DNA of 44,054 nucleotides from Candidatus Fermentibacterota bacterium (GTDB taxonomy: Bacteria > Fermentibacterota > Fermentibacteria > Fermentibacterales > JCC-6): assembly GCA_030592645.1 (NCBI GenBank), contig JAUVIR010000028.1, forward strand, positions 1-44,054, written 5' to 3'. A program made the translations under genes and the position numbers. Of the stretch, positions 31,415 through 40,867 are shown piece by piece. How positions within the stretch are numbered: position 1 is the stretch's first letter; each line of letters opens with the position of its first letter. The notes beneath the pieces were generated by a model, which was not told the DNA's origin, ran no database searches, and worked only from the letters and a program-made list of their open reading frames with translations.

Positions 31415-34400
31415 TCATTCCCCACTCAGGTATCGAAGGAGGCTGAGAGTCCTTATCACCTTTTCACTGTCTTTCAAACCCTTAAGGTCGATGTTCACAA
31501 CAATTCGTCCTGTTTTCTCCACAGATACGGAAACCTTAAAGTTGTCCGGTGCAGATCTGGATGCTTCCATGCCGGGACTGAAGACCACTCGTGCGGCTCT
31601 GCCGCCCAGGACAACCTCTTCAATACCCGCCTTTCGGGCCAGATAACCTATCCTTGCCCTCTGCGCACAATTAAGTACAGATTCCTCCGGTTCACCGAAC
31701 CTGTCTGAAAGGTAATCTATCCATTCATCGATATGCTTCTCAGAGGAGGCTCTCCAGACATTGCGGTAGATCCTGACCCTCTCCGTCACATCAGGCACAT
31801 ACGATGGCGGAATGAATGAATCACCGGGAATTTCAACTCTGACATCCGTATCCGGTCCGGTATCCACTCCCTCCAGACGCCTGGCTTCCTGCCTGATAAG
31901 ATCTTCGAAGAGCGCATACCCTATTGAGATCATCTGGCCATGCTGAGATGCTCCGAGAAGCTCACCGGCGCCCCTTATCTCCAGGTCCCGCATGGCTATG
32001 TTCCACCCCGATCCGAGTTCGGTGAATCTGCGTATCGCGTCGATACGATTACCGGCTTCAGGCTTCAGCTTACTCATCTGCGGCACTATCAGGTAACAGT
32101 AAGCCTGATGATGGCTCCTTCCAACTCTTCCTCTGAGCTGATACAGGTCAGCAAGGCCGAACATGTGGGCATTATCTATGATGATGGTGTTGACTCTGGG
32201 AAGATCCAGTCCGGATTCTATTATCGATGTGCAGAGCAGGATATCGTACTGACCCTCCATAAAGGAATGCATCACATTCTCCAGCTTCCTCGGATTCATC
32301 TGACCGTGCCCTACAGCGATCCTCACTTCAGGCAGCAGGGAATGAAGCTTCTCGCGTACGCTCTCTATGGACTGTATCCTGTTATGCACGAAGAAAACCT
32401 GACCATCCCTCTCGAGCTCCCTCAGAACAGCTTTAGCGATTATTCTAGAATTAAAATTCAGAAGCTCCGTATGAACAGGGTACCTGTCTCTAGGAGGGGT
32501 TGCGATTATTGAGATATCCCGAAAGCCCGATAAGGCCATATGGAGAGATCTGGGAATAGGTGTTGCCGACATGGCAAGAGTATCAACACCTTTCATCAAC
32601 TCCCTGAGATACTCCTTCTGTTTTACTCCGAATCGGTGCTCTTCATCAATCACCAGCAGACCGAGCCTGTGAAATCTGATATCTTTCTGCAGAAGCCGGT
32701 GTGTTCCTATGACAATATCAACATCGCCTACAGCCAGTTCCTCAATGGTCTTTCTCTGTTCCTGCTTTGTTCGAAACCTGCTGAGCATCTTCACTTTCAC
32801 CGGGAATTCTGCAAGCCTGTCTCTGAATGTGAAGTAATGCTGTTCAGCAAGGACCGTAGTGGGAACGAGCACTGCAGCCTGTAAACCGGAATCAACCGCC
32901 CGGAAAACCGCCCTCATAGCCACTTCCGTCTTACCATATCCCACATCACCGCAAACCAGCCTGTCCATTGGAGTATCCCTCAGAAAATCCTGCATTACCT
33001 TCTGTATCGTCTTCATCTGGTCCGGTGTTTCTTCGTATGGGAAGCTGTTCTCAAGAGCGGCCACATGATGTCCTGGAAGTCCGAGAGGTATTCTTTTCAT
33101 GGCTTTTCTGTCCGCATACAGCGCGGCAAGCCTCCCTGCAATCGCCTTCGCTTTTCTTCTTGCGCTTGATACCCGCTTGCTCCAGGATATGCTGCCGATT
33201 TTATCGAGCCTGGGCTGTACCTTTTCAGGAGCCATGAATTTCTGTACGGAGCTTATTTCGTCGATTGGTACCAGAAGCCTGTCACCATCTCTGTATTCTA
33301 TTGCCAGGCAATCCAGTACCACTCCAGACGTTTCCACCTGTTCCAGACCTGTAAATCGACCGATCCCGTAGCGTTTATGGACTATCAGATCTCCAGGAGA
33401 TACCTCCCCGGCATTCTCCAGCCCGGAGCCGCTTCTGTATTTCCTGATCCGTTCCGGTCTTCTCCTTCCTGACAGCAGCTTTCTCTCAGCCAGTACGACA
33501 AGTCCAAGGTCAGGCAGCCGGAAACCCTCCGAAATGGAAAGCACACTCGTATCGATACTGATCTCGTCCGGTATCAGCTCCAGGAATGTCTCCTCCTCGG
33601 AAGGGGAATCACATAGAACTGCCGTCCTGAAACCCTTTTTGTTCCACTCCCCAAACTGCCTTATCATTTCTCCTCGATGATCCTGGAAACTGACCTGTGG
33701 AACGGTTCTGTAAAAAACATCAACATTGCTCTTCGGGAATGGATCGAATCTGACTATCCTCCTGCAGGAGTCGAGCTTGCTGCGGATGTCTTCCTTCGAG
33801 AAGAACTGCCTGCTGAAACAAAATGGGATGTCCCCGGGTGTGTAGTTGTTCATATTGAAGCTCAGAGCATCTTCTATATGCGCCATTATTGAATCAGGAT
33901 CGGACATTATGAGTGTTCCATCATCGGGTATGTAATCCAGTATGCTGCAGCAGTCTTCAAGAAACACCGGCAGATAGTGTTCGATTCCAGGGAAATCGTT
34001 GGCGCTCCAGAGCTTCTCACTCAGAGGATGATCTTCGGGAACCGCTTCAATAGCCCTGTTCCAGTGATCCGGTGAGAGCATAACCTCTCTTGCAGGCAGA
34101 AGCTGACATTCCTGCAGGTTCCTTATGCTTCTCTGGGATCTCTGGTCGAATGAGCGCAGCGATTCGATCTCATCACCAAAGAATTCCAGCCTTACCGGGT
34201 TATCCATTCCGTACGTTCCTATATCTATTATACCGCCTCGCCGCGCCCATCTTGCCTGTTCCCAGACGCTGCCCTCCTTCAGATACCCGGCAGCTAAAAG
34301 CCAGTCCTCAAGCTCTCTTATTGATAACCTCATACCTCTGTAAAGACGGAAGCAGGAGAAATTATCCTTCGTTGGTATTTTTTTGATCAGAGCGGAAGCC

Positions 34401-34789
34401 GGCATCACCACAAGGCTTCTTCTTTTTGCCGCAAAGAGTTCAGCCATGCATTCCACGCGGTCGGATATTACACCTGGATGAGCTGCCTCACCCTCGAATG
34501 GAAGGGTCTCGTATGCTGGAAAATAGAGGACATTGTCATCAAGAATACCGTTCAAATCGTCCCTTACACTCTCCGCGTCAGCGACAGAGGGTGTAACCAG
34601 AATGGTAGGGCCTGCAAGCCTGTGGGCCGCTGCCGCCGCAAATGAAATGGCTGCTCCCCCGAGACCTCCTACAGTAGTCAGTTTTTCAGATGCCAGGCTG
34701 GAGAGCATTCCTGCGAACACAGAATCCCAGAAGAACTCGTTAAGAACCCAGTTCCTTAGCGTTTGGGGGTTTCGATCTTCTTCTATCAT
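31415..34789 (-). CDS. mfd: Transcription-repair coupling factor
   Basis: 1124 residues, normal for Mfd. UvrB-like N-terminal domains (EAAHPGVISDRVECMAEL), CarD-like RNA polymerase interaction domain near residue 470 (GDLIVHKRYGIGRFTGLE), SF2 translocase with Walker A GDVGYGKT near 613 and DEEHRFG near 713, RecG-like TRG region (GQMNPRKLENVM, RVGRSHHQAYCYL) and a C-terminal TRCF domain. It removes stalled RNA polymerase at lesions and recruits UvrA. The start ATG overlaps the stop of the M23 peptidase gene by 4 bases (ATGA). Confidence 0.97.
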   Translation of the reverse strand: MIEEDRNPQTLRNWVLNEFFWDSVFAGMLSSLASEKLTTVGGLGGAAISFAAAAAHRLAGPTILVTPSVADAESVRDDLNGILDDNVLYFPAYETLPFEGEAAHPGVISDRVECMAELFAAKRRSLVVMPASALIKKIPTKDNFSCFRLYRGMRLSIRELEDWLLAAGYLKEGSVWEQARWARRGGIIDIGTYGMDNPVRLEFFGDEIESLRSFDQRSQRSIRNLQECQLLPAREVMLSPDHWNRAIEAVPEDHPLSEKLWSANDFPGIEHYLPVFLEDCCSILDYIPDDGTLIMSDPDSIMAHIEDALSFNMNNYTPGDIPFCFSRQFFSKEDIRSKLDSCRRIVRFDPFPKSNVDVFYRTVPQVSFQDHRGEMIRQFGEWNKKGFRTAVLCDSPSEEETFLELIPDEISIDTSVLSISEGFRLPDLGLVVLAERKLLSGRRRPERIRKYRSGSGLENAGEVSPGDLIVHKRYGIGRFTGLEQVETSGVVLDCLAIEYRDGDRLLVPIDEISSVQKFMAPEKVQPRLDKIGSISWSKRVSSARRKAKAIAGRLAALYADRKAMKRIPLGLPGHHVAALENSFPYEETPDQMKTIQKVMQDFLRDTPMDRLVCGDVGYGKTEVAMRAVFRAVDSGLQAAVLVPTTVLAEQHYFTFRDRLAEFPVKVKMLSRFRTKQEQRKTIEELAVGDVDIVIGTHRLLQKDIRFHRLGLLVIDEEHRFGVKQKEYLRELMKGVDTLAMSATPIPRSLHMALSGFRDISIIATPPRDRYPVHTELLNFNSRIIAKAVLRELERDGQVFFVHNRIQSIESVREKLHSLLPEVRIAVGHGQMNPRKLENVMHSFMEGQYDILLCTSIIESGLDLPRVNTIIIDNAHMFGLADLYQLRGRVGRSHHQAYCYLIVPQMSKLKPEAGNRIDAIRRFTELGSGWNIAMRDLEIRGAGELLGASQHGQMISIGYALFEDLIRQEARRLEGVDTGPDTDVRVEIPGDSFIPPSYVPDVTERVRIYRNVWRASSEKHIDEWIDYLSDRFGEPEESVLNCAQRARIGYLARKAGIEEVVLGGRAARVVFSPGMEASRSAPDNFKVSVSVEKTGRIVVNIDLKGLKDSEKVIRTLSLLRYLSGE

Positions 34790-36198
34790 TCCGTTGATGT
34801 ATCGTTCGGATCTGAACTCTCAGGCGGGGATACAGGTATATCCATGCCAGCCATTAAAGACCAGGTACTCTCCAGAACCGGAAGCTGAAGCTTGAAGAAA
34901 TCAAGATCGTTCTCAAGGAGAGGGTTGGCCGGCGGAAGTATTTCACTGGCGGGGTTGACGTAGGAACCGTTCTTTTTCATCTCGAAATGAACATGAGGTC
35001 CTGTTGAAAGACCTGTGCTTCCGACATACCCTATAACATCGCCCTGCCTTACATAGGAGCCGATCTCCTGATGCGCAGCGTAGCCGTTCATGTGTCCGTA
35101 TCCAGTTTCGTAACCGTTGGCATGCCTTATACGCACCATGTTCCCGTAACCCCCTGTAAAGGCTCTGACAGTTATTACCCCATCTCCGACAGCATATATC
35201 TCTGTACCCATGGGAGCTGCATAATCTATACCTCTGTGGGCTCTCGTGTATCCGAGCACAGGGTGCATCCGGGAATCGGAATAGGGAGAGCTTATTCTGC
35301 CGAATGGAACCGGCATTTTAAGGAACATCGTCCTCAGTGATGCACCGTCACGGTGATAGTGATCGAGTATTATGACGCTTCCATCGGGAGCCAGAGAATC
35401 AGGCTGGTGAAAGAATGGAATGGCTTCGGTCATACCTCCGAGGGCGAAATCATATTTGGCAGCGATTATCCTGCGGAATGTGGTCTCGGATGAAGCGGGA
35501 TACCGATTCTCCTCCAGCAGCACCCATACACTGTCACCCGGCTGCACATCGTAATAAAAATCGATATCGTAAATGAAGAGCCTGTTGGCAAGCTCATTCT
35601 CGAACCCCTTGATATAGGCTACTTCCCTTACCGAATCACGTCTGGTTGCAATCTGCCCGGACGGGGTAAGGTCCGGAGGAACGGCACCGCTGGCGATGCT
35701 TTCCCACACGGAACTGCTTACAACAAGAGTAACAGCCCGGAGTCTTCTGTACTGCTCTTCAGGAACCCAGTACCAATCTACAGGTTCGGAAGTTCCATCG
35801 AATTCAATGCAGTAGTATCCCCTGCCGTTCCTGGGTCTTGCTCTGACTTCCGCCAGAACATCCCTCTCATAGAGAGCTTCAAGGGTATCACCCAGATGAA
35901 CCGAAGTCCATCCGAGGCTGTCTATGAAAATATCACAGCAGCTGAGATATCTGTTTCCTTCAATGCCGGTTGAGTAAAGCAGCGCGCCAAGTGTCCCGCC
36001 CGGCTCAACACAGGCAGTTCTTACATCTATTGTATCTGCCAGAATTGAATTAAGGGAATCAGTCAGGCATTCAAGTTTGTAAAGGTGATCGGTGATCGAC
36101 CATACACCTCCGGTTTCCGAAGAATGAGGTTTTCTGAAGAGAAATGTGGCTCCCATTGCCAGCAGGAATATCGATATCAGCAGTAATCTTGATCGCAT
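34786..36198 (-). CDS. M23-family murein endopeptidase, membrane-anchored
   Basis: 470 residues. N-terminal signal anchor (MRSRLLLISIFLLAMGATFLF), a large extracytoplasmic region with LysM-like/OapA-like stretches, and a C-terminal LytM domain: HPVLGYTRAHRGIDYAAPMG (His and Asp ligands near residues 319-323), YGHMNGYA, and TGLSTGPHVHFEM (HxH near 402-404). All zinc ligands are present, so it should be an active cross-link hydrolase rather than an EnvC-type activator. A Pro/Ser-rich tail of about 30 residues follows. In this genome it could be the enzyme controlled by FtsEX, which lies further down the same strand. Confidence 0.92.
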   Translation of the reverse strand: MRSRLLLISIFLLAMGATFLFRKPHSSETGGVWSITDHLYKLECLTDSLNSILADTIDVRTACVEPGGTLGALLYSTGIEGNRYLSCCDIFIDSLGWTSVHLGDTLEALYERDVLAEVRARPRNGRGYYCIEFDGTSEPVDWYWVPEEQYRRLRAVTLVVSSSVWESIASGAVPPDLTPSGQIATRRDSVREVAYIKGFENELANRLFIYDIDFYYDVQPGDSVWVLLEENRYPASSETTFRRIIAAKYDFALGGMTEAIPFFHQPDSLAPDGSVIILDHYHRDGASLRTMFLKMPVPFGRISSPYSDSRMHPVLGYTRAHRGIDYAAPMGTEIYAVGDGVITVRAFTGGYGNMVRIRHANGYETGYGHMNGYAAHQEIGSYVRQGDVIGYVGSTGLSTGPHVHFEMKKNGSYVNPASEILPPANPLLENDLDFFKLQLPVLESTWSLMAGMDIPVSPPESSDPNDTSTE

Positions 36199-36213
36199 TG
36201 GTATTTGTCCCTG

Positions 36214-37407
36214 CTATTGCCTTTTAAAGACTCTTGATACCCATGATTTCAGTCGGGTCATGGGTTTGTTCGCTGTTTTTGTCTGCAGATGCTCTGAAGA
36301 GCGCAGAGATTCCATCATCCGTTCAATATCCACATTCTCCTTAACCGTTTTGACGATCTCGGAAATCTTGACCGACTCACCGGGTTCGATCTTGAATATT
36401 CGCCTGTTCAGAATTGAAACGGAATCCCCTGCAGTTTTCAATGACCTGTAAAGTGGAATATCCAATTTATTACATGCATCTGCTATATAGGTTTCATTTT
36501 CGTTCTGTTTTCCGCATAGAACTATCGCCCCTGGACCTTTGGAAAGGTTACCGGAAAGCCTTCTGGCTATTATGGAGTCTATTACTTCGTGTCTTCTTGA
36601 ACTGAGGAGAAGGGCACTTTCGGGGCTGTTGGAAATATCTGCAATGATTTCTGCGGCATTTCCAAATCCCGCGATGAAACCCTCAACTGGAACATCTTTG
36701 TTCTTCTTCCATGATATCAGAGTTTCAACCCCGAGCTCACGTCCCAGCATTCCTATCGATGGTTTTGCAAATGATTTCACGTATGGGATGTACCCGAAAA
36801 CAGGCACTCCTCTTTCAGCGAACCATGGATCAAGATACTTCCTGACCTTCTCCATTTTGCTTTCAAGCACTTTGTTTATCACCACTCCGAGCAGAGGTAT
36901 ATCTCTGTCATGGAAAAGACTGCTGCAGAGGGTGAATCTGTCAATCGTTTTTCCGATACCCGCATTGAGTACAAGCAGAACGGGAATATTCATCAGGCTT
37001 GCAACACTGGCATTGCAGAGGTTAAAGACAGAACCAACACCGGGATGCCCTGTTCCCTCAACTACAACCACATCCGATGTGGATCTTAAATACCGGTAAG
37101 CGTTCAGTATCTTCTTCTCTATGTCAGATGGATGCCCGTCAGAAAGGAAGGTTTCCGATAGCCCTGATGACATGGTGAACGGCGCTGTATACTCCGGCGG
37201 AATATCAAGACCGAGCGAAGTATTTACAAGAAAAGTATCCTCACCCACCGATTCACCATCGATCAGAGTGGTCTTCTGCCCCATGGGTTTCATGAAGGAT
37301 GCACCGTTTTCCAGATGTTCTTCAAGCCATGAGATTAGCCCGAGGCTGAACGTGGTTTTTCCCGCGTTCATATCACTTCCAGCTATGTAAATTCCGTTGT
37401 TATCCAT
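36214..37407 (-). CDS. BioD-like P-loop protein with DRTGG-type C-terminal domain
   Basis: 397 residues. N-terminal dethiobiotin synthetase-like P-loop domain (GSDMNAGKTT at 10-19, VVVVEGTGHPGVGSVFNL, VLLVLNAGIGKTIDRF, GVVINKV), as in the N-terminal part of long phosphotransacetylases (COG0857). A DRTGG/CBS-like domain (about 240-375: ALLLSSRRHEVIDSII, AIVLCGKQNENETYIADACN, PLYRSLKTAGDSVSILNRRI) follows. There is no acetyl-phosphate transferase domain, so this is the stand-alone form, whose function is not established; nucleotide-dependent regulation is inferred. It lies between upp (27-base gap) and the M23 gene (15-base gap). Confidence 0.85.
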   Translation of the reverse strand: MDNNGIYIAGSDMNAGKTTFSLGLISWLEEHLENGASFMKPMGQKTTLIDGESVGEDTFLVNTSLGLDIPPEYTAPFTMSSGLSETFLSDGHPSDIEKKILNAYRYLRSTSDVVVVEGTGHPGVGSVFNLCNASVASLMNIPVLLVLNAGIGKTIDRFTLCSSLFHDRDIPLLGVVINKVLESKMEKVRKYLDPWFAERGVPVFGYIPYVKSFAKPSIGMLGRELGVETLISWKKNKDVPVEGFIAGFGNAAEIIADISNSPESALLLSSRRHEVIDSIIARRLSGNLSKGPGAIVLCGKQNENETYIADACNKLDIPLYRSLKTAGDSVSILNRRIFKIEPGESVKISEIVKTVKENVDIERMMESLRSSEHLQTKTANKPMTRLKSWVSRVFKRQ

Positions 37408-37434
37408 TTTGTCCCTGAATCATGTTCTTAATTT

Positions 37435-38052
37435 CTATTTTCCTTTGTAAAGCCTGTCGCCGAAATCGCCGAGTCCCGGAAGTATGAACCAGTTCTCGTC
37501 AAGTTCCCTGTCTACGGATACTGTTATGAATGTTAAGTTATCGTAATCTCTCAGTCTGTATATCCCTTCAGGCGACGCGACAATACTTACCATTGTGATG
37601 CTCTCCGCCCCTTTTGCAAGAACATAGTCGATTACGCTTCTGGCTGTTCCAGCGGTTGCAAGCATAGGGTCGAGGATAATGAGATCCCTTCCCTGGATAT
37701 TCGCAATGGAATCGTAGAGCCAGTCCGCCTTCCCCGTCTTCTCATCCCTTTTCATCGCGATGAATGCCACGGGAGATTCGGGGAGCAGTTCCATAAATGG
37801 CGCTAGAAGCCCGAGTCCAGCTCTCATAACCGGAAGAAGCATAGGGTACTCTGCGCACTCCTCGCCGAGAGTATTCTCCATGGGGGTCTCAACGGTCAGA
37901 GGCAGCGTCCCGAGGTTTCTTGTTGCTTCCACCGCGAGCATGAAACCAAGCCTGTATGCAATTTTTCTGAATTCATCCGGCGGAGTGCTGCGTTCTCTGA
38001 GCTTTGTCAGAAGACTTCTTGCGACCGGATGCTCAAATTCAATGGTTTCCAT
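37435..38052 (-). CDS. upp: Uracil phosphoribosyltransferase
   Basis: 205 residues from ATG 38052, chosen because GGAGAG lies 4 bases upstream; a longer reading would add a Cys-rich nonconserved tail. UPRT features: VEATRNLGTLPLTVETPM, VMRAGLGLLAPF, the PRPP loop ILDPMLATAGTA, and the uracil-binding C-terminus (WFILPGLGDFGDRLYK). It salvages uracil to UMP. First gene of the long minus-strand run and divergent from tyrS; the 91-base gap must hold both promoters. Confidence 0.96.
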   Translation of the reverse strand: METIEFEHPVARSLLTKLRERSTPPDEFRKIAYRLGFMLAVEATRNLGTLPLTVETPMENTLGEECAEYPMLLPVMRAGLGLLAPFMELLPESPVAFIAMKRDEKTGKADWLYDSIANIQGRDLIILDPMLATAGTARSVIDYVLAKGAESITMVSIVASPEGIYRLRDYDNLTFITVSVDRELDENWFILPGLGDFGDRLYKGK

Positions 38053-38143
38053 ATTTCTCTCCAGTATTATGTTCTGTGTTACGAACAGTCGAAAACATAA
38101 ACACCCCGGCACTGTTTTGCCAGTCAGCTGAAGGGAGCCGACC

Positions 38144-39373
38144 TTGGAATTATTGAGAAAACTCAGCGAAAGAGGACTTATCTATCAGATGACAGCCGAG
38201 CAGAAGCTTGCAGAGCTTCTTGATGGCTCCTCACTGAGTTTCTATATAGGTTTTGACGCAACTGCAGGCAGCCTGCATCTGGGGCACCTGGTTCCCCTTA
38301 TGATAGCCAGACACCTTCAGAATGACGGGCATAAGCCTATCATCGTTGTCGGCGGAGGCACAGCGCTTGTAGGCGATCCTTCATGCAGAAGCGCAGAACG
38401 TCCCTTCGAATCGAAGGAAACCGTCTCCACATGGGCTGATTCCATCTCCATTCAGATGGAGCATTTCCTCGATTTCAAGTCGCATGACAACAGGGCTCTG
38501 CTTCTTGATAATTACAGCTGGCTTTCGAAACTGAACCATCTTGAATTCCTCAGAGACATCGGGCGCCATTTCAGCGTGAACAGGATGCTGGCAGCCGAGT
38601 CTGTTAAACTCCGGCTGGAGACTGGTATTTCCTTCCTCGAGTTCAACTACAGCGTTCTTCAGGCATACGATTTTCTTCACCTTCACCGCGAACACGGCTG
38701 TGTTCTTCAGGTGGGCGGGTCGGATCAATGGGGCAACATAGTAGCGGGTATCGACCTTATAAGACGCTCGGAAGGCGGGGAAACCTGGGGTTTCACCTGT
38801 CCCCTCGTTACCACCGCATCCGGCGAAAAAATGAGCAAATCCCAGGCGGGCGGCGCGATCTGGCTTGATCCATCCATGACCAGCCCGTACGAATACTACC
38901 AGTTCTGGATAAATGTGAATGATAAGGATGCAATCTATTTCCTGAAACTCTACACCTTCATCCCCATGGATGAGATAGAGAAGCTCGCGCTCCTCAAAGG
39001 CGCGGAGATAAGGCTTGTCAAGGAAAGGCTCGCTTATGAGGCTACGTCTCTGACCCACGGCCCAGAGGAAGCTCTCAAGGCGGAGAAGGCATCCCGCGCC
39101 CTGTTCGCAGGAAACGGCAATCAGGAGGACGTTCCCAGTATTGAAATCCCTTCTGAAAAGCTCAGAACAGGTATTTCCTTCCTCGACCTTTTCGTTGAAA
39201 CAGGTCTCTGTCCCAGTAGAAGCGAAGTCCGGAGGCTTGCCAAGCAGGGCGGCCTGTACGTTGGAGAGACTCGGGTAAGCGATCCAGTTGACAATCTCGA
39301 CCCTTCGAACACCCCAGAGCGCATACTCCTCCGGGCCGGCAAAAAACGCTATTGCAGAGTAATCTTCAAATAA
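38144..39373 (+). CDS. tyrS: Tyrosyl-tRNA synthetase
   Basis: 409 residues. Class I features: YIGFDATAGSLHLGHL (HIGH motif as HLGH near residue 45), LQVGGSDQWGNIVAG, KMSKS near residue 230 (GEKMSKSQAGG), and a C-terminal S4 domain (SRSEVRRLAKQGGLYVG). Full length for the bacterial TyrRS. The start is TTG 38144, supported by AAGGGAG 6 bases upstream and by the N-terminus reading directly into the conserved first helix (LLRKLSERGLIYQMT). The rare start may limit expression. Monocistronic by position. Confidence 0.97.
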   Translation: MELLRKLSERGLIYQMTAEQKLAELLDGSSLSFYIGFDATAGSLHLGHLVPLMIARHLQNDGHKPIIVVGGGTALVGDPSCRSAERPFESKETVSTWADSISIQMEHFLDFKSHDNRALLLDNYSWLSKLNHLEFLRDIGRHFSVNRMLAAESVKLRLETGISFLEFNYSVLQAYDFLHLHREHGCVLQVGGSDQWGNIVAGIDLIRRSEGGETWGFTCPLVTTASGEKMSKSQAGGAIWLDPSMTSPYEYYQFWINVNDKDAIYFLKLYTFIPMDEIEKLALLKGAEIRLVKERLAYEATSLTHGPEEALKAEKASRALFAGNGNQEDVPSIEIPSEKLRTGISFLDLFVETGLCPSRSEVRRLAKQGGLYVGETRVSDPVDNLDPSNTPERILLRAGKKRYCRVIFK

Positions 39374-39427
39374 CTACCTGCTATATATCGGGAAGTGCAT
39401 TCGTAGCAGTTAATGACAGCATGGTGA

Positions 39428-40867
39428 TCACAGTTTCACAACAGTTACACAAGCATTACTACCAGCAGATGCTCCGCGGATAATGTAGTTTCCTGCAGGA
39501 AGCTCAGTCCCCTCCGAATCGCATCCATCCCACAGGAAGGAGTTTCCCTCATTTTCGTACAGTACCCTTACCATGCGCCCTGATATGTCATAAACGACAA
39601 GCTGACCCGGGAGTGGATCGGATTCCACTACAATTGAAATGCTTTCAGAGAATGGATTCATGGAAGGTGAAAGAGTAATACCCCCCGGAGCAACCGCTTC
39701 CTCTGCTTCCTCTCCGATTCCGAGCCAGTTGTGGTCAAACCAGCCCATTACTATCCAGTAACCGCCAACTTCCATATCACCCTGGTTCCAGATCGCGAAG
39801 ATGTCCCCATCTTCGTTAGTTGTCGCAGTAAGGACTTCAAGGTTCTGCACATCCTCATCAGTGTAATCGTAAGCCGCATACGGTTCCTCAATAAAATCAC
39901 CATTCTGGTCGATCATGGCGAACATTATGAAATACTCAGCAGCTGAATAGCTCTCTATCCATAGAAGGTAGAATGAATCTCCTGAAGGTGTGCTCAGGAT
40001 ATTCGGGAATTCCATGTTTCCATAATCACGGATCAACTTATCGGAAATGAGCACTTCTCCCGTTTCTCCATTGATCTTGAAAAGTGAGAGATGGTGTCCA
40101 CCTGTACTGCACAGCAAAATGAAAAAGCAGTATAGATTTCCTTCGTTGTCAACCGCAATCCCGTAAGTAGTAATGAACTGAATCAGATCTTCAATCAGGC
40201 TGACAGTGGGTACGGTGACAATTCCATCAAGATCGTACTGGATGTAATCCGGCCACTGATCTTCTCCGCGGAAGACAATATGAACACGATCCCCATCTAC
40301 AAGAATCCGGGGTGTACTGAAACTGCAGGGAATAGTATCGCGCCATATCTCACCAACTCCGGGCTCAAATACACCATAACAACATGCCCTTCCCGATGTT
40401 CCATCTGATATTTCAAAAACGGAATGTATCCTGCCAAGTGAATCACTTGAGGAGTGAATAGATGCATAGGATACCCAGGGATCGGGAATATATAGACTGG
40501 TGGGTACGGCCTCTTCGCCATCATGTTCACGAACTGTGTAATACGCGGGGCTTCCCTGGCGCCACATTACTGTGACACTATCTGACGCAACAATAGTACT
40601 CGTGATATATCCCGACCATACATCATCGGAAATCATTGTTTCGGGATATATTTCAGTACCATCGAAAAGGTAGACCTTGTACCCCACCCTCGTTTCCTGA
40701 TTGAAATGATCCCATGCCTGATGGAGAGTGTCAGTTCCGGTCACCTGGAGAGTTTTTCTCTGACCACTTATGTAACCCCACATATCCACAGTGATGATGG
40801 GAAAGCTCCAGCCCGGCGCATGTGTGACCAGGATTGAGCAGGAAAGAATCATTGCTGAGAACATCAT
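39428..40867 (-). CDS. Secreted propeller-like protein with T9SS-type sorting domain
   Basis: 479 residues. Signal peptide (MMFSAMILSCSILVTHAPGWS) and a beta-rich region with repeated sialidase/propeller-like strands (RIHSVFEISDGTSGRACCYG, GIAVDNEGNLYCFFI, PSGDSFYLLWIESYS, NEDGDIFAIWNQGD). After an acidic linker (GIGEEAEEAVAPGG) comes a type A sorting domain (LSPSMNPFSESISI, LVVYDISGRMVRVLYE, LPAGNYIIRGASAG). ATG 40867 overlaps the C25 protease stop by 4 bases (ATGA), so it is made together with the protease. Ligand unknown. Confidence 0.85.
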   Translation of the reverse strand: MMFSAMILSCSILVTHAPGWSFPIITVDMWGYISGQRKTLQVTGTDTLHQAWDHFNQETRVGYKVYLFDGTEIYPETMISDDVWSGYITSTIVASDSVTVMWRQGSPAYYTVREHDGEEAVPTSLYIPDPWVSYASIHSSSDSLGRIHSVFEISDGTSGRACCYGVFEPGVGEIWRDTIPCSFSTPRILVDGDRVHIVFRGEDQWPDYIQYDLDGIVTVPTVSLIEDLIQFITTYGIAVDNEGNLYCFFILLCSTGGHHLSLFKINGETGEVLISDKLIRDYGNMEFPNILSTPSGDSFYLLWIESYSAAEYFIMFAMIDQNGDFIEEPYAAYDYTDEDVQNLEVLTATTNEDGDIFAIWNQGDMEVGGYWIVMGWFDHNWLGIGEEAEEAVAPGGITLSPSMNPFSESISIVVESDPLPGQLVVYDISGRMVRVLYENEGNSFLWDGCDSEGTELPAGNYIIRGASAGSNACVTVVKL

